A model generated the notes under the pieces. That model was not told the origin of the DNA and did no database searches. It worked only from the letters and a program-made list of their open reading frames with translations. A stretch of 64,000 bases of DNA, taken from contig JAXLRM010000004.1 of the NCBI GenBank assembly GCA_046331095.1, forward strand, positions 1,178,001 to 1,242,000, read 5' to 3'. Shown piece after piece: positions 44,636 through 53,566 of the stretch. The DNA is from JAIBAC01 sp046331095 (GTDB taxonomy: Bacteria > Actinomycetota > Acidimicrobiia > UBA2766). The translations under genes were made by a program, and so were the position numbers. Position 1 is the first letter of the stretch; every line of letters begins with the position of its first letter.

Positions 44636-45042
44636 TCCGTTTCGCGGACACGAGCTTCTGGTTCGGCCTCTACACCAAGGCCGATGCGCGCCATGCGGAC
44701 GCGGTGGCGTTGTGGCGGTCCTCGACCGATCGTGTCGTCACGAGCAACCTCGTGCTGGGTGAGACGTGGACCCTGTTGGTGCTGCGCCGCACGTCCCATG
44801 GGAAGGCCGTGGAGTTGCTCGACGCCATCGGCGAGTCGCCGCGTGTCGAAGTCGCCCGCATCGACGAGTCCGACGAGGAGCGCGCCTGGTCATGGCTGCG
44901 ACGCCACGACGAGCGGGCATATTCGTTCGTGGACGCCACGAGCTACGCGCTGATGCGGCGCCGCCGGATCCAGGAGGCGCTCGCCTTCGGCGGCGACTTC
45001 TCTGCCGCCGGGTTCGTGGAGGCCCGCCCCGGCCGTTCCTGA
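44632..45042 (+). CDS. PIN-domain toxin VapC
   Basis: A 136-residue PIN nuclease: FADTSFWFGLY, NLVLGETWTLL, and the later SFVDATSYALM with acidic residues. GTG 44632 overlaps the antitoxin TGA. The module lies exactly between hairpin elements H1 and H2. Confidence 0.83.
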   Translation: MIRFADTSFWFGLYTKADARHADAVALWRSSTDRVVTSNLVLGETWTLLVLRRTSHGKAVELLDAIGESPRVEVARIDESDEERAWSWLRRHDERAYSFVDATSYALMRRRRIQEALAFGGDFSAAGFVEARPGRS

Positions 45043-45103
45043 TCCGATCACCGACGCCTACCTCGGTTCCCTCACCGGAGGCCTCGACTTCTTTGTCATG
45101 GTT

Positions 45104-45137
45104 GCTGCCGTCATCCTCTTGTAGGGGTGGCGGCAGT
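45104..45137 (+). repeat. Wobble-rich hairpin H2
   Basis: As H1, with one arm ending in T (a G-T pair at the stem base). The preceding 20 bases (CTTCTTTGTCATGGTT) also match H1's flank. It lies 49 bases before the C39-exporter gene; no peptide gene precedes it. Confidence 0.68.
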
Positions 45138-45185
45138 GCCGCGTCCGGGGTGGGTCGGTAGGATCCCGCTACGGCGGGGAGGAGA

Positions 45186-47801
45186 ATGCTGGCTGGGAGA
45201 GTGGGGCGTGTACCGGAGGTCGTGCAGGTCTCGGGTATGGACTGTGGGCCGGCGGCGCTGTCCGCGTTCCTGCGCGGTGTCGGTGTGGCGGCGTCGTACC
45301 CGCGGTTGCGGGAGGTGTGCCAGACCGGTGTCGACGGCACTTCGATCGACGTGTTGGAGGAGACCGCCTGCGCTCTCGGTGTCGAGGTCGAGCAGGTGGT
45401 CGTTCCGGCGGAGTTCGTGCTCGCCGACCCGCGCAACCTGCCGGCGATCGTGGTGGTGGTGCTGCCCGACGGGTTCGGCCACTTCGTGGTGGCGTGGCGG
45501 CAGCGCCGCGGCCGTGTCAGCGTCATGGACCCCGCCGTGGGCCGCCGCAGCGTGGCCGCAGAGCGGTTCCTGGCAGACCTGTTCGAGTTCCCCCTCGAGG
45601 TCGACGCCGACGACTGGCTCGAGTGGGCGACGTCGGAGGACTTCCTCGGCCCCGTGCGCGCCCGTCTGACGGCACTGGGTATCAGCACCGCCGACGCGGA
45701 CGAGCTCGTGAGCGCGGCAACGGCGGCGGAAGCATGGGAGGGCCTCGCCGCGCTCGACGCCTCGTTGCGCGCCGCTGAGCGGCTGCGTGGCGGTGGCCGG
45801 CTGCGCGGCGGCAGCGACGCCGCCCGAGTTGTCGCCGCCGGGGTGGCGGATCCCGCCCTCGTGCCCGAGACGTGCAGGCGGATCACCGACGGCGGCGACG
45901 GGTCCCTGGTGATGCGCGGGGCGATCGTGGTGCGCCTCGCAGACGGGGCCGGGGCAGAGCCCGCCACGACCGTGGCGGACCGATCCGGCGTGGCAGCCGC
46001 CGCCGCGGTGGCGGATGTGCCCGAGGTGTTGCGTCCGGTGCTGGAGGACGCACCGCCGCGGCCGGTGGCGCACCTGTGGTCGATCCTCGGCCGGGCTGCC
46101 CGCATCGAGGTCGGGCTGCTGGTCGCGGCGCTGGTGGCGGCGGGGCTGTTGCGGGTGGTCGAAGCCTGGCTCTTCCGTGAGGTCGCCGAAGGTCCCGTCG
46201 CCGGGGTGGCTTCTGTGACGGGCCGCCTCGTCGCGGTCGTCGTCGCGCTTGCGGCCCTCGAATGGGTCGCCCAGGCCGGGCTGATACGGCTCGGGCGCCG
46301 CCTCGAGCTCGTGCTGCGCCGCGAGGTGACCGAGCGCATCCCGCGGCTGGGTGACGCCTACTTCCGGACCCGGCCGTCGTCGGACACCGCCGACCGGGCG
46401 CACTCGGTGTACCGGGTCCGGGTCGTGGCCGAGGAGTCCGGCGCCATGGTCCGCACCGTGGCCCAGTTGGTCGGGACGCTGGTGGCGCTCATCGTGGTCT
46501 TCCCTCCCGGCTGGCCGCTCGTGGTGGCCCTCGGAGTCGCCGCCGCGGCGGCGCCCATTCTGACCCTGTCGCTCGTGGGCGACGCGGACCATCGGCTGCG
46601 CACCCTCGCCGGCGCGCTGTCGCAGTTCCACCTCGACGCGCTGGTGGGCGTCGGCGCCCTGCGGGCGCACAGGGGCCAGGCGGCGCTGCGCCACGCGCAC
46701 GACCGGATGTTCGCGGGGTGGTGGGCCACCGCCAGATCCCTCGTCGGGCGTGTCACCGCCGTCGCCGGCAGCGCCGAAGCGGTGTTGGTGGCGCTCGCCG
46801 CGGCGCTGGTGCTCTGGGCCGCAGGCCAGGAGGGCGGCGTGGGGGTGCTGCTCGTGGCGTTCTGGGCTCTGACGGTGCCCCTGCTCGCCGCCGAGCTGAT
46901 GGTGCTCGCTCAAGCCCTGCCCTCGATCCGTTCCACGTTGTTGCGCCTGCTGGAACCGCTGAGCGCAGCGCTGGAACCACCGGCGCCGGACACCCCCGAC
47001 GCCGCCGCCGGTGCCGGGGCTGCGGTGGCCTTCGAAGCGGTGGGCGTCGACGCCGGCGGGCATCGGGTCCTGCACGACGTCGACCTCGCCATCGCTGCGG
47101 GCTCCCATGTGGCTGTCGTGGGCGAGTCGGGCTCGGGCAAGTCGACCCTGTTGGGGCTGCTGCTCGGCCTGCACACCCCCGCCGCCGGGCGGGTCCGCGT
47201 CGACGGCGAGGAGCTGAGCGCCGACAACCTCGCCTCGTGGCGCCGCCAGGTCGCATGGGTCGACCCCCAGGTGAGGCTGTTCAACACGTCCCTGGAGGAC
47301 AACGTCGCGTACGGGCACCCGCCGGGGGTCGACGTCGACGCCCTCGTCGCACAGGCGGACCTCGAGGCCGTCGCGGCTCGCGTCGGCGGTGATCTGCTGG
47401 GCGAGGGCGGCGGTGTGCTCTCGGGCGGGGAACGCCAGCGGATCCGTATAGCCCGGGCGCTGGGCAGGGCGGGGGCGCGCCTGGTCGTGCTCGACGAGGC
47501 GTTCCGCGGCCTCGAACGACAACGCCGCCAGACGCTGCTGGAGGTGGCGCGGCGGCACTGGGCGGACACGACGCTGCTGTGCGCATCCCACGACGTGTCC
47601 GCGACGCTCGGCTTCGACCGTGTGGTGGTCCTCGAAGGCGGCCGTGTCGTCGAGGACGGCCGGCCCGCGGAGCTGCAAGGCGATCCCGCCTCCGCCTACC
47701 GGCGCCTCCTCGACGCGGAAGCCGCCCTGGAACGGGTGTGGGAGCGATGGCGCGACCTCACCGTCCACGGCGGCCGGGTGAGCGAAGCGGGTCACCGATG
47801 A
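45186..47801 (+). CDS. C39 peptidase-containing ABC exporter (bacteriocin-type)
   Basis: An 871-residue exporter. Residues 1-130 form a C39 cysteine peptidase, with Gln14, Cys20 (GMDCGPAAL), His99 (GFGHFVV) and Asp115 (VMDPAVG). A spacer of about 130 residues leads to the membrane domain (about 270-540). The nucleotide-binding domain has Walker A GESGSGKST near 646, signature LSGGERQRIRIARAL near 744 and Walker B VVLDEAF near 766. Known relatives cut the leader from a peptide after a double-Gly-like site and export it. GGGGAGGAGA precedes ATG 45186. The second subunit overlaps its stop. Confidence 0.9.
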   Translation: MLAGRVGRVPEVVQVSGMDCGPAALSAFLRGVGVAASYPRLREVCQTGVDGTSIDVLEETACALGVEVEQVVVPAEFVLADPRNLPAIVVVVLPDGFGHFVVAWRQRRGRVSVMDPAVGRRSVAAERFLADLFEFPLEVDADDWLEWATSEDFLGPVRARLTALGISTADADELVSAATAAEAWEGLAALDASLRAAERLRGGGRLRGGSDAARVVAAGVADPALVPETCRRITDGGDGSLVMRGAIVVRLADGAGAEPATTVADRSGVAAAAAVADVPEVLRPVLEDAPPRPVAHLWSILGRAARIEVGLLVAALVAAGLLRVVEAWLFREVAEGPVAGVASVTGRLVAVVVALAALEWVAQAGLIRLGRRLELVLRREVTERIPRLGDAYFRTRPSSDTADRAHSVYRVRVVAEESGAMVRTVAQLVGTLVALIVVFPPGWPLVVALGVAAAAAPILTLSLVGDADHRLRTLAGALSQFHLDALVGVGALRAHRGQAALRHAHDRMFAGWWATARSLVGRVTAVAGSAEAVLVALAAALVLWAAGQEGGVGVLLVAFWALTVPLLAAELMVLAQALPSIRSTLLRLLEPLSAALEPPAPDTPDAAAGAGAAVAFEAVGVDAGGHRVLHDVDLAIAAGSHVAVVGESGSGKSTLLGLLLGLHTPAAGRVRVDGEELSADNLASWRRQVAWVDPQVRLFNTSLEDNVAYGHPPGVDVDALVAQADLEAVAARVGGDLLGEGGGVLSGGERQRIRIARALGRAGARLVVLDEAFRGLERQRRQTLLEVARRHWADTTLLCASHDVSATLGFDRVVVLEGGRVVEDGRPAELQGDPASAYRRLLDAEAALERVWERWRDLTVHGGRVSEAGHR

Positions 47802-49396
47802 GTGGCGACTACGGCCCGCTGCTCGGCGCAGCCGGCATCCCGCTGCGCACGAGACGGCGCCGGCCCCGCCGCCCCGGCCCCGACGGCGCCGAAGTCGCAG
47901 TGGTGGTGAACGCCGGCAGCAACCGGATGTGGTGGGCGCTGCTGGCGGTCGCCGTCGTCGCCGAACAGGCAGCGTTCATCGCCAGTTGGTGGGTGCTGGG
48001 CGGAGCCGTCCTCGACGACACCGGCGTCACCGCCGAGCGCGCCATCGCCTGGGTCGTCCTGCTCGCTGTGACCGTCGCCGCACGTACCGCCTCGGTGTGG
48101 GTCTCGGGACGCATCGGTGTCGGTATCGGCGCCGGGGCCCGGCGCCGGCTCATCGCGTCCATCCTCGGCCTCGACCCCGACACGATCTGCCACCGCGGTG
48201 CCGGGCAGTTCCTCGGCGTCGTCGCCGAGACCGGCGTGGTCGAGACCGCCACCGTGGCTGGCGCGCTCGCTGCTGCCACGGGCCTCGCGTTCGCCGCCGG
48301 CGGTGCCGCAGTCGTGATCGCCGTCGGTCCCCCCGCGACATGGCTCGCTCTGTCGGGATGGGCGCTCGCCATGGCCGCCGGCGCCACCGCGCTGTGGCCG
48401 CGGCGGCGGCGCTGGCACACCGAACGGCGCCGCCACACCGAGACCCTCATCGAAGCGCTCCTCGGGCACCGCACCGTGCAACTCCAGGACGACCACCGGG
48501 CACGCAGGGCGGGTGATACCGCGGCTCTCGCCCGCTACGACGCCATCTCGCGCCGCGCCGACCGCCTCGCCGCGGCTCTCGCCGCAGGCGTCGGGCGGAC
48601 CTGGCTCGCCGTGGCGGTCACCGCCCTCACGGTCACCGTCGACACCGACGCCTCTGCCGCCCTGCTCGCCGCGTTCGGCGGATGTCTCCTCGTCGCGCAG
48701 GGCAGCGAGCTCATCGGACGCGGAGTGCTCGACCTCGCCGATGCCCGCCTCGCTGCGCGTGCGGTGGCCGAGATCACCGGGCTTCCCGTCGCGCCCGCCG
48801 TTGATCCGGGGACGGGCCGAGGCGGCGAACCCGTCGTTGCCGACAAGCTCGGCTACACCTATCCGGGCACCGAGACGCCGGCCATCGAGGACGTCGACCT
48901 GACGGTGAAGGCGGGCGAGCGGGTCCTGCTCACCGGGGCGTCTGGGTCGGGCAAGACCACCCTCGCCCACGTCATCGCAGGGCTGCGCCCACCGACGACG
49001 GGCACCCTCCACCGCAGCGGCACCACCGCCCTCGTACCCCAGTACGACGACAACCACGTCCTGTTGGGCACGATCGCGTACAACCTGCTGCTCGGTCTCG
49101 CCTGGCCGCCCCGAGCCCACCACCTCGACGCTGCCGAGGCGGTCTGTGCCGAACTGGGCCTCCAGCCGCTGCTGGAGCGCATGCCGTCGGGGATCTTCGA
49201 GAACGTCGGTGAGACCGGCTGGCAGCTCTCCCACGGCGAACGCGCCCGCATCTACCTCGCCCGCGCCCTGCTGACGTGTCCCGACCTCGCGATCGTCGAC
49301 GAGAGCTTCGGCACCCTCGACCCCGACACGCACCGCCGCGCCCTCGCCACCGCCGTCGAGCGCAGCCGGTCCACGATCGTGATCGCGCACCCCTGA
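47798..49396 (+). CDS. Second ABC transporter, fused membrane and ATPase domains
   Basis: A 532-residue half-transporter. Six membrane helices fill residues 40-310. The ATPase has Walker A GASGSGKTT near 380, signature LSHGERARIYLARAL and Walker B DLAIVDESFGTLD. It lacks a C39 domain and probably pairs with the upstream subunit. ATG 47798 overlaps the stop of the previous gene (ATGA). Confidence 0.86.
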   Translation: MSGDYGPLLGAAGIPLRTRRRRPRRPGPDGAEVAVVVNAGSNRMWWALLAVAVVAEQAAFIASWWVLGGAVLDDTGVTAERAIAWVVLLAVTVAARTASVWVSGRIGVGIGAGARRRLIASILGLDPDTICHRGAGQFLGVVAETGVVETATVAGALAAATGLAFAAGGAAVVIAVGPPATWLALSGWALAMAAGATALWPRRRRWHTERRRHTETLIEALLGHRTVQLQDDHRARRAGDTAALARYDAISRRADRLAAALAAGVGRTWLAVAVTALTVTVDTDASAALLAAFGGCLLVAQGSELIGRGVLDLADARLAARAVAEITGLPVAPAVDPGTGRGGEPVVADKLGYTYPGTETPAIEDVDLTVKAGERVLLTGASGSGKTTLAHVIAGLRPPTTGTLHRSGTTALVPQYDDNHVLLGTIAYNLLLGLAWPPRAHHLDAAEAVCAELGLQPLLERMPSGIFENVGETGWQLSHGERARIYLARALLTCPDLAIVDESFGTLDPDTHRRALATAVERSRSTIVIAHP

Positions 49397-49650
49397 AGCC
49401 GGGGCAGCCCGGGGTGGGGGTGGCGGCTCGTGTGTTTGGCCGCCGGCGCGATGCTGCCTCCAGTTCCGCAAGATGAGCCGCTCCAAGAACCGGAGGACGT
49501 GGCCCGCCGCATCGGGGCCGTCGCCGCGTCCGGGCGGTCCTGTGTTCCCGACGACGGTGCTTGACCCACGCACATCACGCCTTAGACTGCTGGGACACCG
49601 GGGCGGCGGCCTCCGGCGCCTGGCCGTGCGGCACTCGCGGGAGGTGAGCG
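49397..49650. other. Gap after the exporter, with a possible 37-residue ORF
   Basis: ATG 49451 to TGA 49564 encodes 37 residues starting MLPPVPQDEPLQEPEDVARR and ending RSCVPDDGA, with one Cys. No Shine-Dalgarno is visible. It could be a precursor-like peptide of the exporter, but nothing proves it is translated. The rest of the gap leads into peptide gene 2. Confidence 0.25.
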
Positions 49651-49893
49651 ATGAAGGCCGAGACGGGAGTCAAGGCAGGCCCGTTGCGCAGCGTCTGATG
49701 TTCCGCTGACACCGCGGTGTCGCCGGGACAGTGCCGGGACAGCGGGCCATGGCACAGTCTCGGTCAGTAGCGAGGACGAGGAGCCCGGCGACCACCACTC
49801 CGCTAGGGGTGTGCGGTGCGGGAGTTCGGAGAGGTGGAGAGGAGGTGTTGTGATGAAGGCCAAGACAGGCGTGAAGGCAGGCCCCCGACTCAG
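49591..49893 (+). repeat. 300-base direct repeat, copy 1 (peptide genes 2 and 3)
   Basis: Recurs at 50516-50815 at an offset of about 922-926 with few differences. It covers peptide gene 2, the spacer with the perfect palindrome GACACCGCGGTGTC and two GCCGGGACAG repeats, and peptide gene 3 up to its variable tail. Confidence 0.75.
49651..49698 (+). CDS. Short peptide gene 2
   Basis: ATG 49651 encodes MKAETGVKAGPLRSV. GGGAGGTGA lies five bases ahead. Position 4 is Glu, as in peptide 6. It has a different upstream region from peptide gene 1, with no CA tract. Confidence 0.6.
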   Translation: MKAETGVKAGPLRSV

Positions 49894-49903
49894 GTTCTGG
49901 TAG
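49853..49903 (+). CDS. Short peptide gene 3
   Basis: ATG 49853 encodes MKAKTGVKAGPRLRFW (16 residues). GAGAGGAGGTG precedes it at seven bases. The tail RLRFW is the most hydrophobic of the family. Confidence 0.6.
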   Translation: MKAKTGVKAGPRLRFW

Positions 49904-49998
49904 GCGGGGTTTGTGGTTCGTTGGCGATCGCCGCCCCTTCCCGCCCCGGCTGGTAGGGGTGTGCGGCGCAGGAGTTCAGGTGGAGAGGAGGTGTTGTG

Positions 49999-50049
49999 AT
50001 GAAGGCCAAGACGGGAGTCAAGGCCGGTCCGCCGGCTCGTAGGGGTTGA
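49999..50049 (+). CDS. Short peptide gene 4
   Basis: ATG 49999 encodes MKAKTGVKAGPPARRG (16 residues) after GAGAGGAGGTGTTGTG. The 50 bases before it repeat those of peptide genes 3, 5 and 7 (CTAGGGGTGTGCGG motif). Confidence 0.6.
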   Translation: MKAKTGVKAGPPARRG

Positions 50050-50134
50050 TTAGGGCTTGTGGTTCGTCGGCGACCACCACCCCGCTAGGGGTGTGCGGTG
50101 CAGGAGTTCGGAGAGGTTGAGACGAGGTGTCGTG

Positions 50135-50188
50135 ATGAAGGCCAAGACAGGCGTGAAGGCAGGCCCCCGAATCTATGGCGGCCGCTGA
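50135..50188 (+). CDS. Short peptide gene 5
   Basis: ATG 50135 encodes MKAKTGVKAGPRIYGGR (17 residues), the longest of the set. GACGAGGTG serves as a weaker Shine-Dalgarno. Its stop is followed by the antitoxin/PIN debris. Confidence 0.55.
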   Translation: MKAKTGVKAGPRIYGGR

Positions 50189-50573
50189 GGCTTGACGACG
50201 AAGCCTTTCGTCGGTGCGAAGCGGCCGTCCTGCGCGATCCGGGACCTCCGCTTCCTCCCCGTGACGAGCTCGTCGTCGAGGATGTCAGCGACGGAGACTG
50301 GGATGCCTTGTTCGAGGCGCTGGAGGACGTATGACCAATGCTGTCGTCGTCGACACGATGGTCGTGGGCTGGCTGCTGAGTGATCGCCCTCCGCTCGAAC
50401 GGCTTGCTGAGGAGCCGGTCCCGCCACCTTCGTCGGGGGTTGGGTCCGTGTGCATCGATGAGGATCAGCACGGGCCGCTCGTCCTCGATGCCATCAAGGC
50501 GGAGCTGAACCGGGATGGGACACCGGGGGTGGTGGCCTCCGGCGCCTGGCCGTGCGGCACTCGCGGGAGGTGA
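50189..50573 (+). pseudogene. Broken antitoxin-PIN module, remnant a
   Basis: RLDDEAFRRCEAAVLRDPGP and ELVVEDVSDGDWDALFEALEDV match the end of the intact antitoxin at 53871, without its start. ATG 50331 then begins MTNAVVVDTMVVGWLLSDRP like the intact PIN toxin but jumps to an unrelated frame and stops at 50573. Confidence 0.7.
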
Positions 50574-50815
50574 GCGATGAAGGTCGAGACGGGAGTCAAG
50601 GCAGGCCCGTTGCGCAGCGTCTGATGTTCCGCTGACACCGCGGTGTCGCCGGGACAGTGCCGGGACAGCGGGCCATGGCACAGTCTCGGTCGGTACCGAG
50701 GACGAGGAGCCCGGCGACCACCACTCCGCTAGGGGTGTGCGGCGCAGGAGTCCAGGTGGAGAGGAGGTGTTGTGATGAAGGCCAAGACAGGCGTGAAGGC
50801 AGGCCCCCGACTCAA
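50516..50815 (+). repeat. 300-base direct repeat, copy 2 (peptide genes 6 and 7)
   Basis: Second copy of 49591-49893. It overlaps the end of the broken TA remnant a, which marks the duplication joint. Confidence 0.75.
50577..50624 (+). CDS. Short peptide gene 6
   Basis: ATG 50577 encodes MKVETGVKAGPLRSV, one residue different from peptide 2 (Val for Ala at position 3). Same GGGAGGTGA Shine-Dalgarno. Confidence 0.6.
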   Translation: MKVETGVKAGPLRSV

Positions 50816-50825
50816 GGGTGGCTGA
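50775..50825 (+). CDS. Short peptide gene 7
   Basis: ATG 50775 encodes MKAKTGVKAGPRLKGG (16 residues). It is the duplicate of peptide gene 3, but the tail is changed from RLRFW to RLKGG. GAGAGGAGGTG at seven bases. Confidence 0.6.
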   Translation: MKAKTGVKAGPRLKGG

Positions 50826-50826
50826 G

Positions 50827-51006
50827 GCTTGACGACGAAGCCTTTCGTCGGTGCGAAGCGGCCGTCCTGCACGATCCGGGACCTCCGCTTCCTCCCCGTG
50901 TCGAGCTCGTCGTCGAGGATGTCAGCGACGGAGACTGGGATGCCTTGTTCGAGGCGCTCGAGGACGTATGACCGATGCTGTCGTCGTCGACACGATGGTC
51001 GTGGGC
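50827..51006 (+). pseudogene. Broken antitoxin-PIN module, remnant b (split by IS)
   Basis: Near copy of remnant a: LDDEAFRRCEAAVLHDPGP and DVSDGDWDALFEALEDV, then ATG 50968 MTDAVVVDTMVVG. The reading frame is cut at 51006 by an insertion element and resumes after it at 53620 with LAAEWSP-type sequence from the same gene. Confidence 0.72.
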
Positions 51007-51913
51007 TGAAGCGCCCCGGGTTTCGTAGAGGCTCGGGCTATTGGGTCACGGCCGGGTCGGCTGTGACGGTCTGACGGTAGCGGGCGGTCTCGTGGGCTGC
51101 CGGGGTGGTGTAGCCGGGCCCGGGGGTGATGGTGCCGTGCAGGCGCCGGTTGTTGAACCAGTCGATGTAGGTCATGGTGGCGAACTCGACGTCTTCGATG
51201 CCGGCCCAGGGACCCTGGCGGTAGATGAGCTCCCACTTGTAGAGGCCGTTGAACGACTCGGCCAGGGCGTTATCGAACGATTAACAGGCAGTCGCCCTTG
51301 GAACCGACCGACGCGACGATCTCGTTGACCTCGAGCCGGTCGGTGTAACGGATGGACAGATATTGCACGCCCCTGTCGGAGTGGTGGATAAGCCCCGACA
51401 GGTCGGCGCCCCCACGTTGGCGGTTCCAGATGGCCATCTCGAGCGCGTCGATGGCCAGGTCCGAGCGCAGCGACTTCGACGCCTGCCAGCCCACGACCAT
51501 GCGGGAGAACACGTCGACGATGAACGCCAGGTACACCCACCCCGAATGAGTCTTGACGTAGGTGATGTCAGCGACCCACAGCCGGTTCGGGGCCGGCGCC
51601 CGGAACTGGCGGTCGACGAGATCGGCGGGCCGCTCGAGGGTCTCGTCTCCTTCGGTGGTGCGCACCCAGGTGCGGCCCCGCCGGCAGCCCGCCAGTCCCA
51701 TCTCGCGCATCAGTCGCTCGACGCGGCAGCGCCCCACCTGGATCCCGTCGGTGTGGTTGAGGTGGGCCCAGATCTTGTCGGCCCCATACACCGCCAGGTT
51801 GGCGTCATAGACCCGCTGGATCTCCACCATCAGCTCGGCGTCACGGACCGCCCGCGCCGACGGCGGGTGGCCCTCCCCTCGGATCGTGGAGGCATCGACT
51901 ATGAGGAGATGCC

Positions 51914-52213
51914 ATGTCAGAGTCACGTCGGAGGTTCGATCCGGAGTTCCGGGCGGGCGCGGTACGGCTGGTCCGCGAGTCGGGCCAGTCCATCGCTGCG
52001 GTCGCTCGTGATCTCGGGATCCACGAAGGCACGCTGGGTAACTGGGTCGCGAAAGACCGTGCCGCCCGCGGTGACGACACGGTCTTGAGCGAGGACGAAC
52101 GCGCCGAGCTTGTTCGGCTCCGCAAGGACAACCACGAGCTGCGGATGCAGCGTGATGTCCTCAGACGATCGGTGGTCCTCTGGGTCGACGAGGCGATGGG
52201 TCGCAGCAAGTGA
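51914..52213 (+). CDS. Element B transposase OrfA
   Basis: A 99-residue IS3-type OrfA with a helix-turn-helix (RRFDPEFRAGAVRLVRESG, SIAAVARDLGIHEGTLGNWV) and a leucine-zipper-like tail. Its stop overlaps the GTG of OrfB. Confidence 0.85.
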   Translation: MSESRRRFDPEFRAGAVRLVRESGQSIAAVARDLGIHEGTLGNWVAKDRAARGDDTVLSEDERAELVRLRKDNHELRMQRDVLRRSVVLWVDEAMGRSK

Positions 52214-53085
52214 CTGCTCACATCGCCGCCCAGAGGGCCGACCATGGCGTCCCGGTCGCGGTTTCGTGCCGGGCGTTGGGGGTGTCGGAGTCGTGGTTCT
52301 ACAAGCACCACGGCCGCCCGCCGACCCGGGCGCAGCGCCGTCGCGATGGTCTCGACGCGAAGATCATCGAGGTCTTCGAAGCCAACCGGGGCGAGTACGG
52401 GTCGCCGCGGGTCCATGCCGACCTCGTCGACGTGGGCGAGGCGGTCAGCGTGAACACCGTGGCTGCCTCGATGGCACGTCTCGGTCTCGTGGCCAAGAAG
52501 CAGCGGCGACGCCGGTGCTTGACGAAGGCTGACCCTGCCGCCGCCAAGTTCGACAACGTCCTGGCCCGCAACTTCGGGCCGTCGGCTCCCGACGTTGTCT
52601 GGTGTGGCGACATCACCGAGATCAAGACCTGGGACGGCAAGCTCTACCTGGCGACGGTGCTCGATCTGTACAGCCGGCGTCTGCTGGGCTGGGCGGTCGC
52701 CGATCACTGCCGTGCGGACTTGGTCTGTGACGCCCTCCGCGTCGCGGTCGCGGTGCGCGGTGGTGTTGCCGGGATGCTGTTCCACTCCGACCGGGGCAGC
52801 CAGTACACGTCCGGCAAGTTCGTCGGACTCTGTCAGCACTTCGGGATCGGTCAGTCGATGTCACGCACGGGCTCGTGTCTCGATAACGCGGTGGCGGAGT
52901 CGTTCTTCGCGACGCTCAAGACCGAGCTCGTGTACCGCAGCACGTTCATGACCAAGACTGCCGCCCGCGAGCGGCTCGCTGTGTGGTTCCACCGCTACAA
53001 CCACACCCGGCGACACAGCTACTGCGGTCTCGTCGCCCCGATCACCTACGAGACAGCTACCGTCAGAGCGGCCGAAGCCGCATGA
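52210..53085 (+). CDS. Element B transposase OrfB (DDE integrase)
   Basis: A 291-residue IS3-type OrfB. The integrase core reads VVWCGDITEIKTWDGKLYLA (first Asp), FHSDRGSQYTS (second Asp), SCLDNAVAESFFATLKTEL (Glu). No frame lesion is seen, so it may be active. GTG 52210 overlaps the OrfA stop; a frameshift fusion is also possible, as in other IS3 elements. Confidence 0.85.
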   Translation: MTAHIAAQRADHGVPVAVSCRALGVSESWFYKHHGRPPTRAQRRRDGLDAKIIEVFEANRGEYGSPRVHADLVDVGEAVSVNTVAASMARLGLVAKKQRRRRCLTKADPAAAKFDNVLARNFGPSAPDVVWCGDITEIKTWDGKLYLATVLDLYSRRLLGWAVADHCRADLVCDALRVAVAVRGGVAGMLFHSDRGSQYTSGKFVGLCQHFGIGQSMSRTGSCLDNAVAESFFATLKTELVYRSTFMTKTAARERLAVWFHRYNHTRRHSYCGLVAPITYETATVRAAEAA

Positions 53086-53236
53086 GGAACCCTCCACGAT
53101 CCCGGGGGAGGCCCAGGGCGACCCTTGGCTGCGTAGTAGGTCTGGGGAGCGATCCCGCACACGGCGCAGATCGGCTCGACTCCCCACACCAGCCCGTCGA
53201 CGGTCCGACGGTCCCGGTTGGCGTCGATGAACGCGA

Positions 53237-53566
53237 TCACCTCTTCGACTGGCGGTCGAGCTCCGCCCCGAAGAAAGCCGACGCCGCCTTGAGGATCTCG
53301 TTCGCGCGGCGCAGCTCGGCAACCTCGCGCTTGAGCCGCTTGATCTCAGCCGACTCCTCCGAGGTCACCCCCGGCCGAACCCCGCCATCGATCTCGGCCC
53401 GTCGGACCCACTTGCGCACCGTCTCCGGGGTCGGCCCGAGCTTGTCGGCGATCGAGCCTATCGCCTCCCACTGCGACCCGTACTCGTGCTGATGCTCCAG
53501 CACCATCCGTACCGCGCGCTCACGTAACTCGTTGGGGTACTTCCCCGGCCGTCGTTGGTCTGTCAT
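53237..53566 (-). CDS. Element A transposase OrfA
   Basis: A 109-residue OrfA: GKYPNELRERAVRMVLEHQ, DKLGPTPETVRKWVRRAE, and a zipper EIKRLKREVAELRRANEIL. Intact, but its OrfB partner is broken, so element A cannot move by itself. Confidence 0.83.
   Translation of the reverse strand: MTDQRRPGKYPNELRERAVRMVLEHQHEYGSQWEAIGSIADKLGPTPETVRKWVRRAEIDGGVRPGVTSEESAEIKRLKREVAELRRANEILKAASAFFGAELDRQSKR

Larger units (their letters stand above)
51868..53115 (+). mobile_element. IS3-family element B (inner, intact-looking)
   Basis: Ends TGGCCCTCCCCTCGGATCG (51868) and the inverse of TGGGCCTCCCCCGGGATCG (53115); about 22 of 25 bases agree. Target duplication GGG at 51865-51867 and 53116-53118. Joining the flanks restores the frame of element A's OrfB (KGRPPSA). 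Length 1248 bases with two complete transposase frames. Confidence 0.88.
51038..53240 (-). pseudogene. Element A transposase OrfB, interrupted
   Basis: The N-terminal part (MIAFIDANRDRRTVDGL, TYYAAKGR) lies at 53120-53240, and the rest (PPSARAVRDAELM, VADITYVKTHSGWVYLAFIVDVFSR, HHSDRGVQY) at 51293-51867, split by element B. A second lesion near 51281 replaces the SYDNALAESF region by a short unrelated stretch and shifts the frame just before the last catalytic Glu. Confidence 0.8.

Noticed and set aside
45111..49573. Long minus-strand ORFs (up to about 890 codons) opposite the ABC exporters
   Set aside because: GC-rich antisense frames; the plus strand carries all Walker, signature and C39 motifs.
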